Positions 33,030 to 42,294 are shown, counted from the first letter of the stretch. The stretch: DNA of 64,000 nt from Leucobacter komagatae (GCF_006716085.1 NZ_VFON01000001.1:1860001-1924000); one strand, 5' to 3'. Notes: generated from the letters alone by a model not told the origin. Translations and numbers: made by a program.

Positions 33030-33314
33030 TTCATCCCTCCAGTGTTTACCGGCAGCTCTACCGGTACACCTAGGTTGGAAATACCCAGATGATTCGAATT
33101 GATCGTGCGGGACACTCATCCATATAGAGCCGAGTGAACCCACCACGATCCAGACGCTCAACACGACTGGGACGGGACGAGTGTTCCTCGCTTAGCTCAT
33201 AATCCGGAACAAGATCTCGCACTTCCCACACTATGTGACCTCACACCTTTTGTCACCAGGTCGCCTCGGACCAGTACTTGCACCATTTGACCAGGGCGAA
33301 TGAACCGCCCCGTA

Positions 33315-36300
33315 TTAAACGGAAGGTGAGAGCCCTACTATTGGGCGCACGGTGTCAGGTGAGAGCACCAGGTGATCCGATTCGTGTAGAGAACGCCCGG
33401 CAGGCCGCAATGCTTCACCAGCCACTGCCCGATCTCGCTCACGATTCTGAGCGACAAGAACCTCAGGCCCGAGTGCCTCCACACTGTCGATGCCGTACAG
33501 TTCACGAAAGCAGGCCACAGTCGCTGCCCGGCGCCGCCAGCCTTCCGGCGCCCCAGGCGTTGGGTCCCCGAGTTCTGAGAGCCATGGCTCTTCGTTGGCG
33601 ATCGCCTGGTCGACCAGATGTTCGGCGCGCAGCAGGATCGCTTGCTCACGATCTGCAAGCGCGGCCTGGAAGTCAGGATCAGGGTGCGCCGGTGCTCGCT
33701 CGATGAGGCCGGCCACAAGCCGGCCCGTCCCGCGGTGTCTCGCGGCTGTCGCCACCAGGTCGACATTGAGCTCGTGACGTGTCTGAAGGAGCCTGGATAG
33801 GTGCGCAGTCAGGTTCTGTGTCTCTTGCCTGTCGATCGATTCCAAAGCTTCGCGCACAGCCCCCTCTACAGGAACGGTTCCCTGGTCGTCGAGCGCTGCG
33901 AGGGTCCGTGCTAGTTTCAGACTGCTGCGGTATTGGGTTGGGTCTTCTCGGGTGAGATCGATGCCGAAATTGTGCAGCATCGGTGCGTACTCGTCTGCGA
34001 AGTAGTTCAGCTCGGTGTGGTCATCGACGAGCTTCCCTAGCCGATAGTGGAGTATGGCGATCGTCGCTCGTGCGGACCCCAGTTCGCGGCTCGCGAGGAC
34101 TTCTTCGATGGTATCGCGCGGGTCATAACCGAGCTGTTCGATACGTCGAACGTTCGCTAGTACCGGGCCGAGGTATGGCGATTCGTGGGATTCCTCCTCA
34201 AGTACCCCCAGGTCAGCGAGAAGGGGCAGGTACTCGTCCTCGAGCTGAGATGCGATCAGGGTCTGGTACTCGGCGGTGAGTTGCCGGATCGAGGATACGC
34301 GTTCGAGTTCGTCGGCGGCGGCCTGGTGCGCGGAAGGCGCGGACTGTTTCCGGAGGACAGCTTCGAGGGTATCCTTCCAATCGCGTTCCATCCCGAGGGC
34401 TGCGTTGTCGCCGAGGACATTGTCCTCGTCATCAACAACGTAGGCACGGTTGGAGTACTTGCCGCGCGTCATCGCAACATAGAACGTCTCCCTCGATGCG
34501 GACGTGTCGATGATCGCGTGTGCGGTGTCCACCGTGCGTCCTTGTGACCGGTGCGCGGTTGTCGCGTACGCGAGCTGGACATGGTCACGGCAGTACTCGC
34601 CGGGGAGGACAACGGTTTCGTCCCCGGACACGGCGGTGATGTCCCCCGTGTCCGGGTCGATGTCCTGGAGAGTCCATTCGTCGTTGTTCTTCACCCATCG
34701 GTCGTGGTTTGTCCTGAGTGTCCTGTCGTTCTGTCTGGTGACGATCCTGTCCCCGGGGGACGCGACGCCGGACTGGACACGTGTCTCGTGTGTCGCGTCG
34801 ACGCGTCCGGTCTCGATGCGCCAATCGCGTGCGATCTGGTTGAGTCGTTCGACCATGTCGTTCGTTGGCGCGATGAGGAGGGACACGAGTGTCCCGTCCT
34901 CACCTAGTGTCCCTTCGTCTGTCTTCCAGGCGTCGACGGCGTCCTGGACAATCGTTTCGTCCAGGCCGTGCGAGATACGCCCGTGCGTGATGTATTCGGC
35001 AAGGCCTGCGGCTTTCCCGAGGCGAAGAAGCTTTGACGCGTCGGCCTCCCAGTCGGTCTTGAATCGGTGGAGCTCCGTCAGTTCGGCAACATCTTCACGG
35101 TCGGCCGCGAGAAGCCCAAACGTGCCGCCTGCGTCGACAGCGGAGAGCTGTGCCCAGTCACCCACGAGTAGGAGCTTCGCCCCTGCGTTCTCTGCCTGAG
35201 CGCGGAGGGTGTCGAGTGCGATCGTTCCCGAGATCGAAGCTTCGTCGATGATGATGAGGTCTCCCTCGTGGAGCTCGTAAGAGAACCCGTCGGCTTCGAG
35301 GGTCCCGCGAGCTGTCTCATGGAGCCATTTCGCGGTGTTCTCGGTCTCGATGCCGAGCGACTCGGCGAGCACTTCCGCCGCGCGCGCGGTCGGCGCGAGA
35401 CCTCGAACACTTCCCGGCCCGTGTTGGGTCTCCCAGATCTCGCGGAGTTTCTCAAGCGACGTCGTCTTCCCGGATCCCGCCGGGCCAACAAGGACGTCGA
35501 CGAGCCTGCCTGAGCAAGCGATGCTCTCAACCGCGGCCGCCTGGTCCGTACCGAGCACCAGGTCGCCGCCGGCGACCTGAGTATGGACGAGCTCGTCGAC
35601 GAGTTCTTGGTCGACGGCGGCCGCGTTCTGTGTGCGGCCTGCCTCGAGCATGCGCTCTTCCGCGTCCCATACTTCTTGGGTCGTGAAGAGGTCCCGGGCT
35701 GCGGGGTGGAACATCGACTCGCCAGACTCGGTACGGAACCGCGTCGGCGCCCGAAGCGTGTTTCTCGGGGTCAGCGCGATCGCTTCCTCGAGTACGTGGT
35801 CGACAACGCGGGCAACGGCTTGGTCGCGGTCTGCCGGCGACCGGAACCGCCACCCCGCGATCGCACGCAAGGCTTCCGTTTCAGCGTTGCGTCTCCCCCA
35901 CGTGGACTTCCCGATCGACAACGCAGTGAGCGCGCAGGCGGCCGCATCCTGGACGGCTTCATTGTCGACGTCGTCGTGCCGGAAAGACCACAAGGGGAGG
36001 TCGTTCAAGCGGGCCTTGCCGGCGTCGCGGACTCTGTCTGCGAATAGGAACGACTCGCCGACGTGGCGGGTCGCGCGTTCCCGCCACGACGTAGTGAGGG
36101 CTTTGAGTGACCGGTTCTGCTTCGCTTTGCGCGTCGCGAGCGTCGCCTGCTGCCGCATTCTGATGATCTGCTTCGGTGTCGGCTGACGGCCATGCTGTCG
36201 GACGTACTCGGCGATCTGCTGGTCTTTCGCTGCAGCGATGTCCCGGGATCGGGTCGAGTATTCGCGGTTGAGATCCTGCGGAACATCAAGGATCTGCCAC

Positions 36301-37148
36301 GCCACCGAGCCCGGGGCCTCGCCACGCTCGAGCGCGTACTGGTGCCGCGTCGAGACGGTGTCGGGCCTGCCAGTGTCGGACAGCCACCGTTGGTAACTGG
36401 CTGGGTATTCCAGACACGCCTGCGTAGTCCAATCGATCCCGAACCGCATCGAGAGCTCGTCCATGAGAACGGTGTCGTAGTAGGCGCCGGCAGTCGCGAC
36501 CGCGGGAAATAGCGACCACCTGGAGTCGATCGTGCGCCACTTCCCGTCTTCTCCCTGCACACGGTTCGAAACCAACATGTGCGTGTGGAGCTGCGGGTCC
36601 CCGTCGCGTGAATCCCAGTGGTCAAACAGTGCGGCCGTGATCCCTTTTACGTGCTGCTGCGCGACGCCATCGACGCCGCTGCGGGTACGGACAATGTCGG
36701 TTTCAAGTTTCTCGATTGTCGCGTCGATCGCGGCCTGGTGGCAGGCACGGATGTTGTCCTTCAATTCGGGATCCGCGAGCGCCCACCAGGAGCTCACTGA
36801 TTTTGGTGGTGAGAACACGAACTCGAATCCCGCGACCGACTGCCGCTTCTTGGGGCTCTCGTCGGCGTCCTTCTTCGTGATGAACCGCTTTCCGAGGGCT
36901 GCACCCGTGAGTGGATGGTTCCCTTCGCCGAAGAGCGCTTCGAGGTCTTCCTTCCGGACGTCGCCCGCAGTGGCGGTGAGGCCGAGCACGGCAGCTCCCG
37001 CGCCTGCCCATGCACCAGGAGGGGTACCGTTCGCCATGTAGTAGGCCGCTCGACTGTCGGCACGGTCGAGGGTGTGCTCGGTCGAGACGGTGCCCATGAG
37101 GTAGCCCCAGGCATTCCGGTCAGCCCCAATGACGGTCATCGTCAGCAT
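33315..37148 (-). CDS. MobF relaxase/helicase (TraA/TrwC type)
   Basis: A 1277-residue protein. The relaxase domain has GFEFVFSPPKSVS (about 107-119) and the metal-binding HxH in DPQLHTHML (His188, His190). The helicase has Walker A GPAGSGKTT (about 555-563) and IIDEASIS (about 632), as in RecD-like TrwC/TraA proteins. A UvrD-like C-terminal motif is at YATTAHRSQGRTVD. It nicks oriT, stays bound to the strand and unwinds it. It overlaps the upstream gene and ends a leftward operon of six genes. ATG 37148 is taken; ATG 37139 is possible. Confidence 0.92.
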   Translation of the reverse strand: MLTMTVIGADRNAWGYLMGTVSTEHTLDRADSRAAYYMANGTPPGAWAGAGAAVLGLTATAGDVRKEDLEALFGEGNHPLTGAALGKRFITKKDADESPKKRQSVAGFEFVFSPPKSVSSWWALADPELKDNIRACHQAAIDATIEKLETDIVRTRSGVDGVAQQHVKGITAALFDHWDSRDGDPQLHTHMLVSNRVQGEDGKWRTIDSRWSLFPAVATAGAYYDTVLMDELSMRFGIDWTTQACLEYPASYQRWLSDTGRPDTVSTRHQYALERGEAPGSVAWQILDVPQDLNREYSTRSRDIAAAKDQQIAEYVRQHGRQPTPKQIIRMRQQATLATRKAKQNRSLKALTTSWRERATRHVGESFLFADRVRDAGKARLNDLPLWSFRHDDVDNEAVQDAAACALTALSIGKSTWGRRNAETEALRAIAGWRFRSPADRDQAVARVVDHVLEEAIALTPRNTLRAPTRFRTESGESMFHPAARDLFTTQEVWDAEERMLEAGRTQNAAAVDQELVDELVHTQVAGGDLVLGTDQAAAVESIACSGRLVDVLVGPAGSGKTTSLEKLREIWETQHGPGSVRGLAPTARAAEVLAESLGIETENTAKWLHETARGTLEADGFSYELHEGDLIIIDEASISGTIALDTLRAQAENAGAKLLLVGDWAQLSAVDAGGTFGLLAADREDVAELTELHRFKTDWEADASKLLRLGKAAGLAEYITHGRISHGLDETIVQDAVDAWKTDEGTLGEDGTLVSLLIAPTNDMVERLNQIARDWRIETGRVDATHETRVQSGVASPGDRIVTRQNDRTLRTNHDRWVKNNDEWTLQDIDPDTGDITAVSGDETVVLPGEYCRDHVQLAYATTAHRSQGRTVDTAHAIIDTSASRETFYVAMTRGKYSNRAYVVDDEDNVLGDNAALGMERDWKDTLEAVLRKQSAPSAHQAAADELERVSSIRQLTAEYQTLIASQLEDEYLPLLADLGVLEEESHESPYLGPVLANVRRIEQLGYDPRDTIEEVLASRELGSARATIAILHYRLGKLVDDHTELNYFADEYAPMLHNFGIDLTREDPTQYRSSLKLARTLAALDDQGTVPVEGAVREALESIDRQETQNLTAHLSRLLQTRHELNVDLVATAARHRGTGRLVAGLIERAPAHPDPDFQAALADREQAILLRAEHLVDQAIANEEPWLSELGDPTPGAPEGWRRRAATVACFRELYGIDSVEALGPEVLVAQNRERDRAVAGEALRPAGRSLHESDHLVLSPDTVRPIVGLSPSV
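34418..34950. repeat. GGACA/TGTCC island B
   Basis: About 17 GGACA or TGTCC words in 530 bases inside the helicase part of the relaxase gene, in both orientations. The rest of the gene contains far fewer. Confidence 0.5.
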
Positions 37149-38386
37149 GATGGATGTGTTGTCGAGAGAGCGAGACCGATCATTTCCTCAGCCTTTTCTC
37201 TGTCATCAGCACGCCCCGCCTTGATCGCGTGTCTGAGAGCTGACCGCGTGGCCCGCGAGTGGTTCGAGTCTTCCCGGAGGAAGGCGAGGCTCACATGTGG
37301 GTCGCGTCCGCACACAAGGCCGAGCATTCGCCGTTCCTCCGCAGTCGCAGGTTTTGCACCGCCATCGATGAGCTCGGCTTCTTCGCGGATCTGCCGTTGT
37401 CGGCCCTTCCTTCGCGCGCTGAGCGCGTTCTGGTAGTTCTCCGCATATGCGGCCGCCCACCGCTCGAACTGCTCCTCGTGCTCTGCTTTTCGCTGGGCCC
37501 GAATCGTGTCCACTGTTTCAGCCTGGCGGTGAGCAGCTTTCCCTTCCTCTGACTCTTCCCACGCCAGCATCTCTTCAAGTATTCGTTCGTTTTCTTCCTC
37601 ATACTCTCGTTCTTCTTCGGGTGTGAAGCATTGGGTTGGTTCCGTCTGTTTGCCTGGTTCTGGGGCGGGGAAGTCCAACAGGATGGGGCGCCGGTCTTCC
37701 TGTCCCACAATGTTCAGCAGTTCCTGTAGCGCCCGGGGCATTGCACCAATCAACCGATCATAAAGGAGCTCATTGATGTTCCAGACCTGCTCGATGACCT
37801 CGCGCGGAATCGAAACCTTCGCCTCCGCTGGAGGGGCGCATATCCGGCGTAGCGCGTCGGAAGAGTGTACGCACAAATCGTTCAAGGAATCGGGAAGCTC
37901 GAAGTGTCCTTCGGAAAGGTGGCGTGCAGCTATCGTCCACCTGCAGTATTGGACGATGTCCTGCGCTTTCGCCCCGGCTTTGGAAGGTAGGAGGTTCTGT
38001 GCAGCGAAGTCTCCAATCTTTCGAAGTTCTCGCTGATCCAGGTCGAGGTCTGCACTGAAGTAATGGAGAATATTCTCACGAAACCACACTGCTTTCGGGT
38101 CTTGACTGCCTCTCTCAAAGTACGGGTCATTCTCTTCGCTGAACGTGTCCCACGTTCGACGTCGCAGCTCATTGAGGCGCCCGACGAGCCCTGGCCAGGC
38201 GGCAATATGTCCGCGCTCTGTCACACCGGAATACGCATCAAGTTCCCGGAATGGTTGGGCGTCCTCGGTGTAGCCGGCTGCTTCCAAAGCATTTGGCAGG
38301 TGGCAGCGGATGAGCCAGTCGATGGCCTGGTCTTGACTGATCTCAAGCGGTACGGTGGTCGTTCGCTGTTCATTGTTGTGAGTCAT
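37142..38386 (-). CDS. Helical accessory protein of the mobilisation operon
   Basis: A 414-residue soluble protein. The N-terminal half is globular and helical; residues about 255-345 are an acidic then basic coiled coil (EEEREYEEENERILEEMLAW, ARRKGRQRQIREEAE). It overlaps the relaxase gene by seven bases, so it is translationally coupled to it. An oriT-binding auxiliary or relaxosome factor is possible; no motif proves it. Confidence 0.65.
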   Translation of the reverse strand: MTHNNEQRTTTVPLEISQDQAIDWLIRCHLPNALEAAGYTEDAQPFRELDAYSGVTERGHIAAWPGLVGRLNELRRRTWDTFSEENDPYFERGSQDPKAVWFRENILHYFSADLDLDQRELRKIGDFAAQNLLPSKAGAKAQDIVQYCRWTIAARHLSEGHFELPDSLNDLCVHSSDALRRICAPPAEAKVSIPREVIEQVWNINELLYDRLIGAMPRALQELLNIVGQEDRRPILLDFPAPEPGKQTEPTQCFTPEEEREYEEENERILEEMLAWEESEEGKAAHRQAETVDTIRAQRKAEHEEQFERWAAAYAENYQNALSARRKGRQRQIREEAELIDGGAKPATAEERRMLGLVCGRDPHVSLAFLREDSNHSRATRSALRHAIKAGRADDREKAEEMIGLALSTTHPSC

Positions 38387-38404
38387 TTGGTTCCTTGAGT
38401 TGAA

Positions 38405-38881
38405 CTAAATCTGGGGTTTCGCGGCAGGTTGGGAATCCGCGCGTTCAGCGCGCTTCCGGCATCTAGCGCCGCAGTACAGTCGACGGCGAGTTGATGATTC
38501 AGGGAGCAGGACTGCACACCATGTACACCTGGTTGCTCTGAGGTTTGAGCACGCACGGTGCGCGCGCTTGCGGCACTTTGTTGAGCAGTACCGGTGCTCC
38601 GGCGAGATTGGAATGAACACGTTGGTGCAGCGGGCGGCCTCACAGCTCAGAAGGAGCATCCCTTCCACGTAGGTCATTCGCTTTTGTCTGGCGGCCTCCA
38701 CGAGCCGCCGGCACCGGTCGCTGCAATAGCGGCGCTGCCGCGAGGGGCTTGCGAACGTCTGGCTGCAACTTGTCCGAGCGCAGGGGGTGGACCACCCTCC
38801 GTTGTCGTGGGGTTCAGCAGGGTGTGTGATTGCGTTGCGCCGGAGTGAGGCTTCGTAGCGTCTCTGAGCAGGGGTCTTCAT
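38405..38881 (-). CDS. Protein with three tandem Cys-rich zinc fingers
   Basis: A 158-residue basic protein with three similar modules at about residues 34-60, 80-106 and 118-143. Each has a first cysteine pair (CARTSC, CEAARC, CTWC), then R-YC(S/G)-x-x-CR-(R/K): RRYCSDRCRR, HRYCSTKCRKR, RLYCGARCRKR. They resemble zinc ribbons that bind nucleic acid. It overlaps the upstream gene in ATGA fashion. Position in the relaxase operon suggests DNA binding near oriT or regulation. Confidence 0.75.
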   Translation of the reverse strand: MKTPAQRRYEASLRRNAITHPAEPHDNGGWSTPCARTSCSQTFASPSRQRRYCSDRCRRLVEAARQKRMTYVEGMLLLSCEAARCTNVFIPISPEHRYCSTKCRKRAHRACSNLRATRCTWCAVLLPESSTRRRLYCGARCRKRAERADSQPAAKPQI

Positions 38882-39735
38882 CGGGTGAGGGTGGAGTCAG
38901 CGAGAAACGGCGTCAGGAGTTCAGCGATGAGCCGTTCGTCAAGAACGTGCGTGTGTGCGTGGATGCTCGCAAGCTGAGAGACCAGCTCTACATACTCTGT
39001 CTGGATCGCTCGGGCGGTAGAAGCTGCTGCAGCGATCAAGGCGCTAACGTTGAGATCTCCTGCGAAATCGGTGGGTCTTTCGTTGGAAGCGACGATCTCA
39101 GTCGCGAGAGAGAGCGCATGGTTCGAGTCCCGGCTTTGCACGAGCGTGATGGGTTCGCCTTCGAGCAAACCCGCAAGATGGAGGGCCATACTTGCGAAGC
39201 GAGCGTCTGCGTTTGAGACCTCTGTGGCGTTGAATGACCAGCTGTACAAGCAGGAAGCATTTCGGATGTCCGACGAGGTGATGACGAATCCGAGTTTCCA
39301 ACCGATCACGATGTGCAGGGCCGCGTGACGCGCTTCACGATGCAAGTCTCCCGATGCGGCAGAAAGCGGTTGAAAACGCGCCATCGGCACGCTCATCGGC
39401 ACACTCATCTTTGGTTTGACCATAATCTGCGCGATCAATAGCGCCAAGGCGGTGATCAAGAACCCGGCCCAAATCAGTGCGCTCTCGACTTTCGGGTCGC
39501 CGTCTGCTGCAGACCATGCGCTAGCCGAGACAAAGCCGATCACAATGAGGCAGATGAAGGTGAATCCGATCATGCCTGCGTGTTTGAGGGACGAGAGTAT
39601 CTCGTCGTTGTTGCCTGCCCACCAGGCGTGAACGCGCTGCTTTCTGCTGATCGCTGGTTGTGCAGAAAAGTGGGCTTTCTCGCGGGTATTCACTCTTGCT
39701 ACGTCAGCCGGCTGAAGTGAGTTTTCTCTACGCAC
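38878..39735 (-). CDS. Two-TM membrane protein of the mobilisation operon
   Basis: A 285-residue protein with two membrane helices (about 54-72 and 86-107; FTFICLIVIGFVSASAWSAA and SALIWAGFLITALALLIAQI) and a C-terminal cytosolic domain of about 165 residues. It starts with GTG, overlapping the previous gene by eight bases. No family is recognised; it could anchor part of the relaxosome at the membrane. Confidence 0.6.
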   Translation of the reverse strand: MRRENSLQPADVARVNTREKAHFSAQPAISRKQRVHAWWAGNNDEILSSLKHAGMIGFTFICLIVIGFVSASAWSAADGDPKVESALIWAGFLITALALLIAQIMVKPKMSVPMSVPMARFQPLSAASGDLHREARHAALHIVIGWKLGFVITSSDIRNASCLYSWSFNATEVSNADARFASMALHLAGLLEGEPITLVQSRDSNHALSLATEIVASNERPTDFAGDLNVSALIAAAASTARAIQTEYVELVSQLASIHAHTHVLDERLIAELLTPFLADSTLTR

Positions 39736-40207
39736 GTTCGCCTCCCTCCGAACCCGAAGCAGACTCGGGGTACTGTCGCGTACCGAGCTTGTCGAGGTCT
39801 GCGCGGATCCTGTCAGCCCGATCGGCCCTGAACTTCATCCGCTCCTCTCTGTTTCGTTCGACGAGACGATCGAAGATCTCGTGCTGACTGAACCCTGAAC
39901 TGAAGAAGTAGTCCCGTTCATCCGAGGTGATGGATTCGGCGGCGATCTCTGCATCGAAGAGATCAATATCGATGGCGCGAATTTCTTTGGGGAGATCTGT
40001 CGCGCTAAACCGCATCCCGAAAAGCACCCGAAGGCCCGTCCGCGCTCGCTGGTTGAGAGACATCGCAATCTCACGCACATCGCCTGCTATGACATACGCG
40101 ACGCGTTCCTCGACTCGTTGGACCTTGCCATTGATTCTCTGCATCCGGTATCCCCGCACGGTGAGGACGGTGCCTGCGGGGTTGGAACTTGCGGACAAGA
40201 AATTCAT
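39728..40207 (-). CDS. First gene of the mobilisation operon, unknown function
   Basis: A 159-residue soluble protein with a mixed N-terminal domain (TVLTVRGYRMQRINGKVQRV) and a basic helical C-terminus (EIFDRLVERNREERMKFRAD). AAAGGAGAAACG precedes the ATG at 40207, which rules out the longer upstream frame. It heads the leftward operon that ends with the relaxase. No family is recognised. Confidence 0.65.
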   Translation of the reverse strand: MNFLSASSNPAGTVLTVRGYRMQRINGKVQRVEERVAYVIAGDVREIAMSLNQRARTGLRVLFGMRFSATDLPKEIRAIDIDLFDAEIAAESITSDERDYFFSSGFSQHEIFDRLVERNREERMKFRADRADRIRADLDKLGTRQYPESASGSEGGERA

Positions 40208-40536
40208 CGTTTCTCCTTTGTTGGGAGACGGCCGAGCGCCGCCTGCAACCCAACGACGTGCGGTGCCGCGCAGCCGCATGTCACGGAACGCGGGACGCGT
40301 TCCCCCTCGAATGCCAGTCGTGTAAGGAGAAACTCCGACGAAGGAGGAGGGTTCGGGAAGTGACGGATGAGCGAAGCGAAGGAGGAGCGCGCGAAGCAAT
40401 TGGAACGAAGAAATGAGAGACGAGAGAATTGGGGCAGCACAGCTGGGCGTAGAACAAGCGTGTCGGAAAGTAGCGGCTCCGCCGCCCCGGCGCAGAGCTT
40501 CCTCGCCTCGTGCGCGGCCGGTCCAGTCGACTCGGT
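40208..40536. promoter_or_regulatory. Divergent intergenic region, candidate oriT/promoter
   Basis: This 329-bp stretch lies between the relaxase operon and the FHA gene. It contains a perfect hairpin (GGAACGCG-GGA-CGCGTTCC, 40285-40303), a smaller one (GGAG-AAA-CTCC, about 40326-40336) and AG-rich repeats (GAAGGAGGAG, GCGAAGCGAAGGAGGAG). Divergent promoters must be here. An oriT is plausible because of the upstream position and hairpins, but no nic site is recognised. Overlapping open frames on both strands are not protein-like. Confidence 0.4.
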
Positions 40537-41400
40537 ATGACAGATACTTCCGCTTCCCTCGCCCCGGAGCCCCAGCTTGCTCCCCCCGCAGCCGCGAACA
40601 TGCTCGCGCGGTGTCGGTTCTGCAGCACCTTGAACGAGTACGTTGGCGGTGAAATCGCTCCTATGTGCTCGAACTGCGGACTGGATCTGAGTGTCCCTGC
40701 GCATCTGCGGCCGCTCGACGTTGGAGTGCTGCTCGCGCAGCTTGGACACGAACCCACACGGCACGCCCTGTCTATTGGGGCTCCTGCTGAAGAGTCCACG
40801 CCGTCCATGCTCGAGCAGCTACTTGAAGAGGCAGAGACACCGGCGAGCGGCACAGGACATCTCGAACCCGTGCCGGGGACGGTTGGACTGGTTGCTCCCG
40901 CGCCGGCAGTCGTGTCCCTGGCTCCGCTTGCGCCGGCCCAGGTGGCCCCGATAGCACCGCCTCCGGCAGCCCCGGTGTCCACCGAGCCCGAGGTGGACGT
41001 AGCAGCAATGACGATCGCGGTACGGAACGAGCCGGAGGACATCGACAACACGGTGATGGTGTCCAGCAGCTCTGCGACGAACTGTGTCCTGGTCCTTCCC
41101 GACGGCAGCGAGTACCCGCTGTCCACGGACGCGATCGTTGGACGCCGCCCGGAGGCGTCCCCGCATGTCCAGACACTCGCGCTCCCCGACGCGACAAAGT
41201 CGCTGTCCAGGACACACGCACGTATCTGGTACGACGGGACACACTGGTGTCTGGAAGACCTTGGCTCTGTCAACGGAGTGTCTGTCTTCACCGAGGACAA
41301 CACCGAACGTGTCCTCGATGCCGGTGTCGCAACACCACTCATGTCCACACGGTTCAAGCTCGGGACACTCGAAGTAACACTTGCTGTCCCCTCGGCCTGA
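40537..41400 (+). CDS. Zinc-ribbon plus FHA-domain protein
   Basis: A 287-residue protein. The N-terminus has a zinc ribbon (CRFCSTLNEYVGGE, MCSNCGLDLS; about residues 24-50). A Pro/Ala linker follows, then a C-terminal FHA domain with the phosphothreonine-binding residues in VGRRPEASPH, SLSRTHARIWYDG and LGSVNGVSVF. It should read phospho-threonine signals from a Ser/Thr kinase. It is divergent from the relaxase operon. The coding sequence is unusually dense in GGACA/TGTCC. A long antisense frame here is rejected. Confidence 0.8.
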   Translation: MTDTSASLAPEPQLAPPAAANMLARCRFCSTLNEYVGGEIAPMCSNCGLDLSVPAHLRPLDVGVLLAQLGHEPTRHALSIGAPAEESTPSMLEQLLEEAETPASGTGHLEPVPGTVGLVAPAPAVVSLAPLAPAQVAPIAPPPAAPVSTEPEVDVAAMTIAVRNEPEDIDNTVMVSSSSATNCVLVLPDGSEYPLSTDAIVGRRPEASPHVQTLALPDATKSLSRTHARIWYDGTHWCLEDLGSVNGVSVFTEDNTERVLDAGVATPLMSTRFKLGTLEVTLAVPSA

Positions 41401-41660
41401 CCGCGGACAGTGTCCCTGACCCGAGACACCCGCATAGGGGCGACTTGGACACGAGACACCCCTACCCCCTCCCCCTGCTACGCGGCGCTGGACAGCAGCA
41501 GATGGACGCAAGGACATCTCTCTGACCAACACCGCAACCAGACGGACGACAAGTGCCAAGGCGTCCATCAGCCAACATCAGCCCTTGTCCGCTGTACCAG
41601 GCCACCACCCACATGTCCTGTCCAGCGCGCTGTCCCGCATCGCGGTGTGCGCGTGGGACA
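40690..41660. repeat. GGACA/TGTCC island C
   Basis: About 28 GGACA or TGTCC words in 970 bases, covering most of the FHA gene and continuing into the non-coding stretch after it, which argues that the words rather than the protein are being selected or spread. Confidence 0.6.
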
Positions 41661-41720
41661 CGGTCGACGGGTAAACCCCGCGGGGCGTCCACCCACCCAG
41701 TACAACTCAAAGGAACACAC
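41401..41720. other. Non-coding stretch after the FHA gene
   Basis: This 320-bp stretch has no ribosome-site-led frame. It holds the end of GGACA/TGTCC island C, including repeated GAGACACCC (about 41424 and 41454), and pyrimidine-rich runs (CCTACCCCCTCCCCC). A promoter for the next gene should lie near its right end (AAAGGAAC precedes ATG 41721). Confidence 0.5.
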
Positions 41721-42212
41721 ATGGCTATCCCGACCCTCTTCGACGTCCAGCACAAGTGCGGACATACGCAAGAACACAATCTCGCAGACAAGGCCGCTGG
41801 CGAGCGGGCTGGCTTCACCGCCTGGCTCGCTCAGCAACCCTGCACTGACTGCTGGAAGAAACGCCAGGATCGGAAGGTGTCAAAGGAAGTGCAGACGGAA
41901 CGAGCTGCACTCGAGGAGCAAGCTCTCGAAGACCAGGAACGATCTGAGCTCCCCATTCTGGCGGGATCGGCGAAGCAGACCTCATGGGCTTTGCGCGTCC
42001 GCTACGAGCTCCTCCGCGACGCTTACACTTCGCTCGTTGAAGAAGGCGCCCTCGATGAGGACAGCTTCGAAAGCGATGTGCTGGTGCCGGCTCGCCGGGT
42101 CGCAGCCGCAAGGTGGTGGATCGACAACCGCGACAACGGTGCAATGATCGTGGAGATCCTCGCGGACCCCGGGCAGATCGAGGTAGGGGAAACCAACGAG
42201 AACCCCTACTAG
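41721..42212 (+). CDS. Small Cys/His-motif protein, unknown function
   Basis: A 163-residue soluble protein with an N-terminal metal-binding-like motif (DVQHKCGHTQEH, then QQPCTDCWKKR), followed by a helical region (about 50-140) and a short acidic end. The ATG follows AAAGGAAC. A very strong palindromic terminator follows. No family is recognised. Confidence 0.65.
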   Translation: MAIPTLFDVQHKCGHTQEHNLADKAAGERAGFTAWLAQQPCTDCWKKRQDRKVSKEVQTERAALEEQALEDQERSELPILAGSAKQTSWALRVRYELLRDAYTSLVEEGALDEDSFESDVLVPARRVAAARWWIDNRDNGAMIVEILADPGQIEVGETNENPY

Positions 42213-42225
42213 GGCTCAGGCTCAG

Positions 42226-42274
42226 AACACAGAATCCCCGCTACTGGAAATTCCAGTAGCGGGGATTCTGTGTT
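42226..42274. terminator. 49-bp perfect palindrome, bidirectional terminator
   Basis: The 24-base arms 42226-42249 and 42251-42274 are exactly complementary around one central base; the core is CTACTGGAAATTCCAGTAG. It lies between convergent genes (stop 42212, leftward stop 42295), so it most likely ends both transcripts. Confidence 0.75.
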
Positions 42275-42294
42275 ACCGGGGCGCCTAGGTTGGG

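Noticed and set aside
40281..41459. 392-residue antisense frame over the FHA gene
   Set aside because: Ser/Arg-rich low complexity; the + strand has intact zinc-ribbon and FHA motifs.
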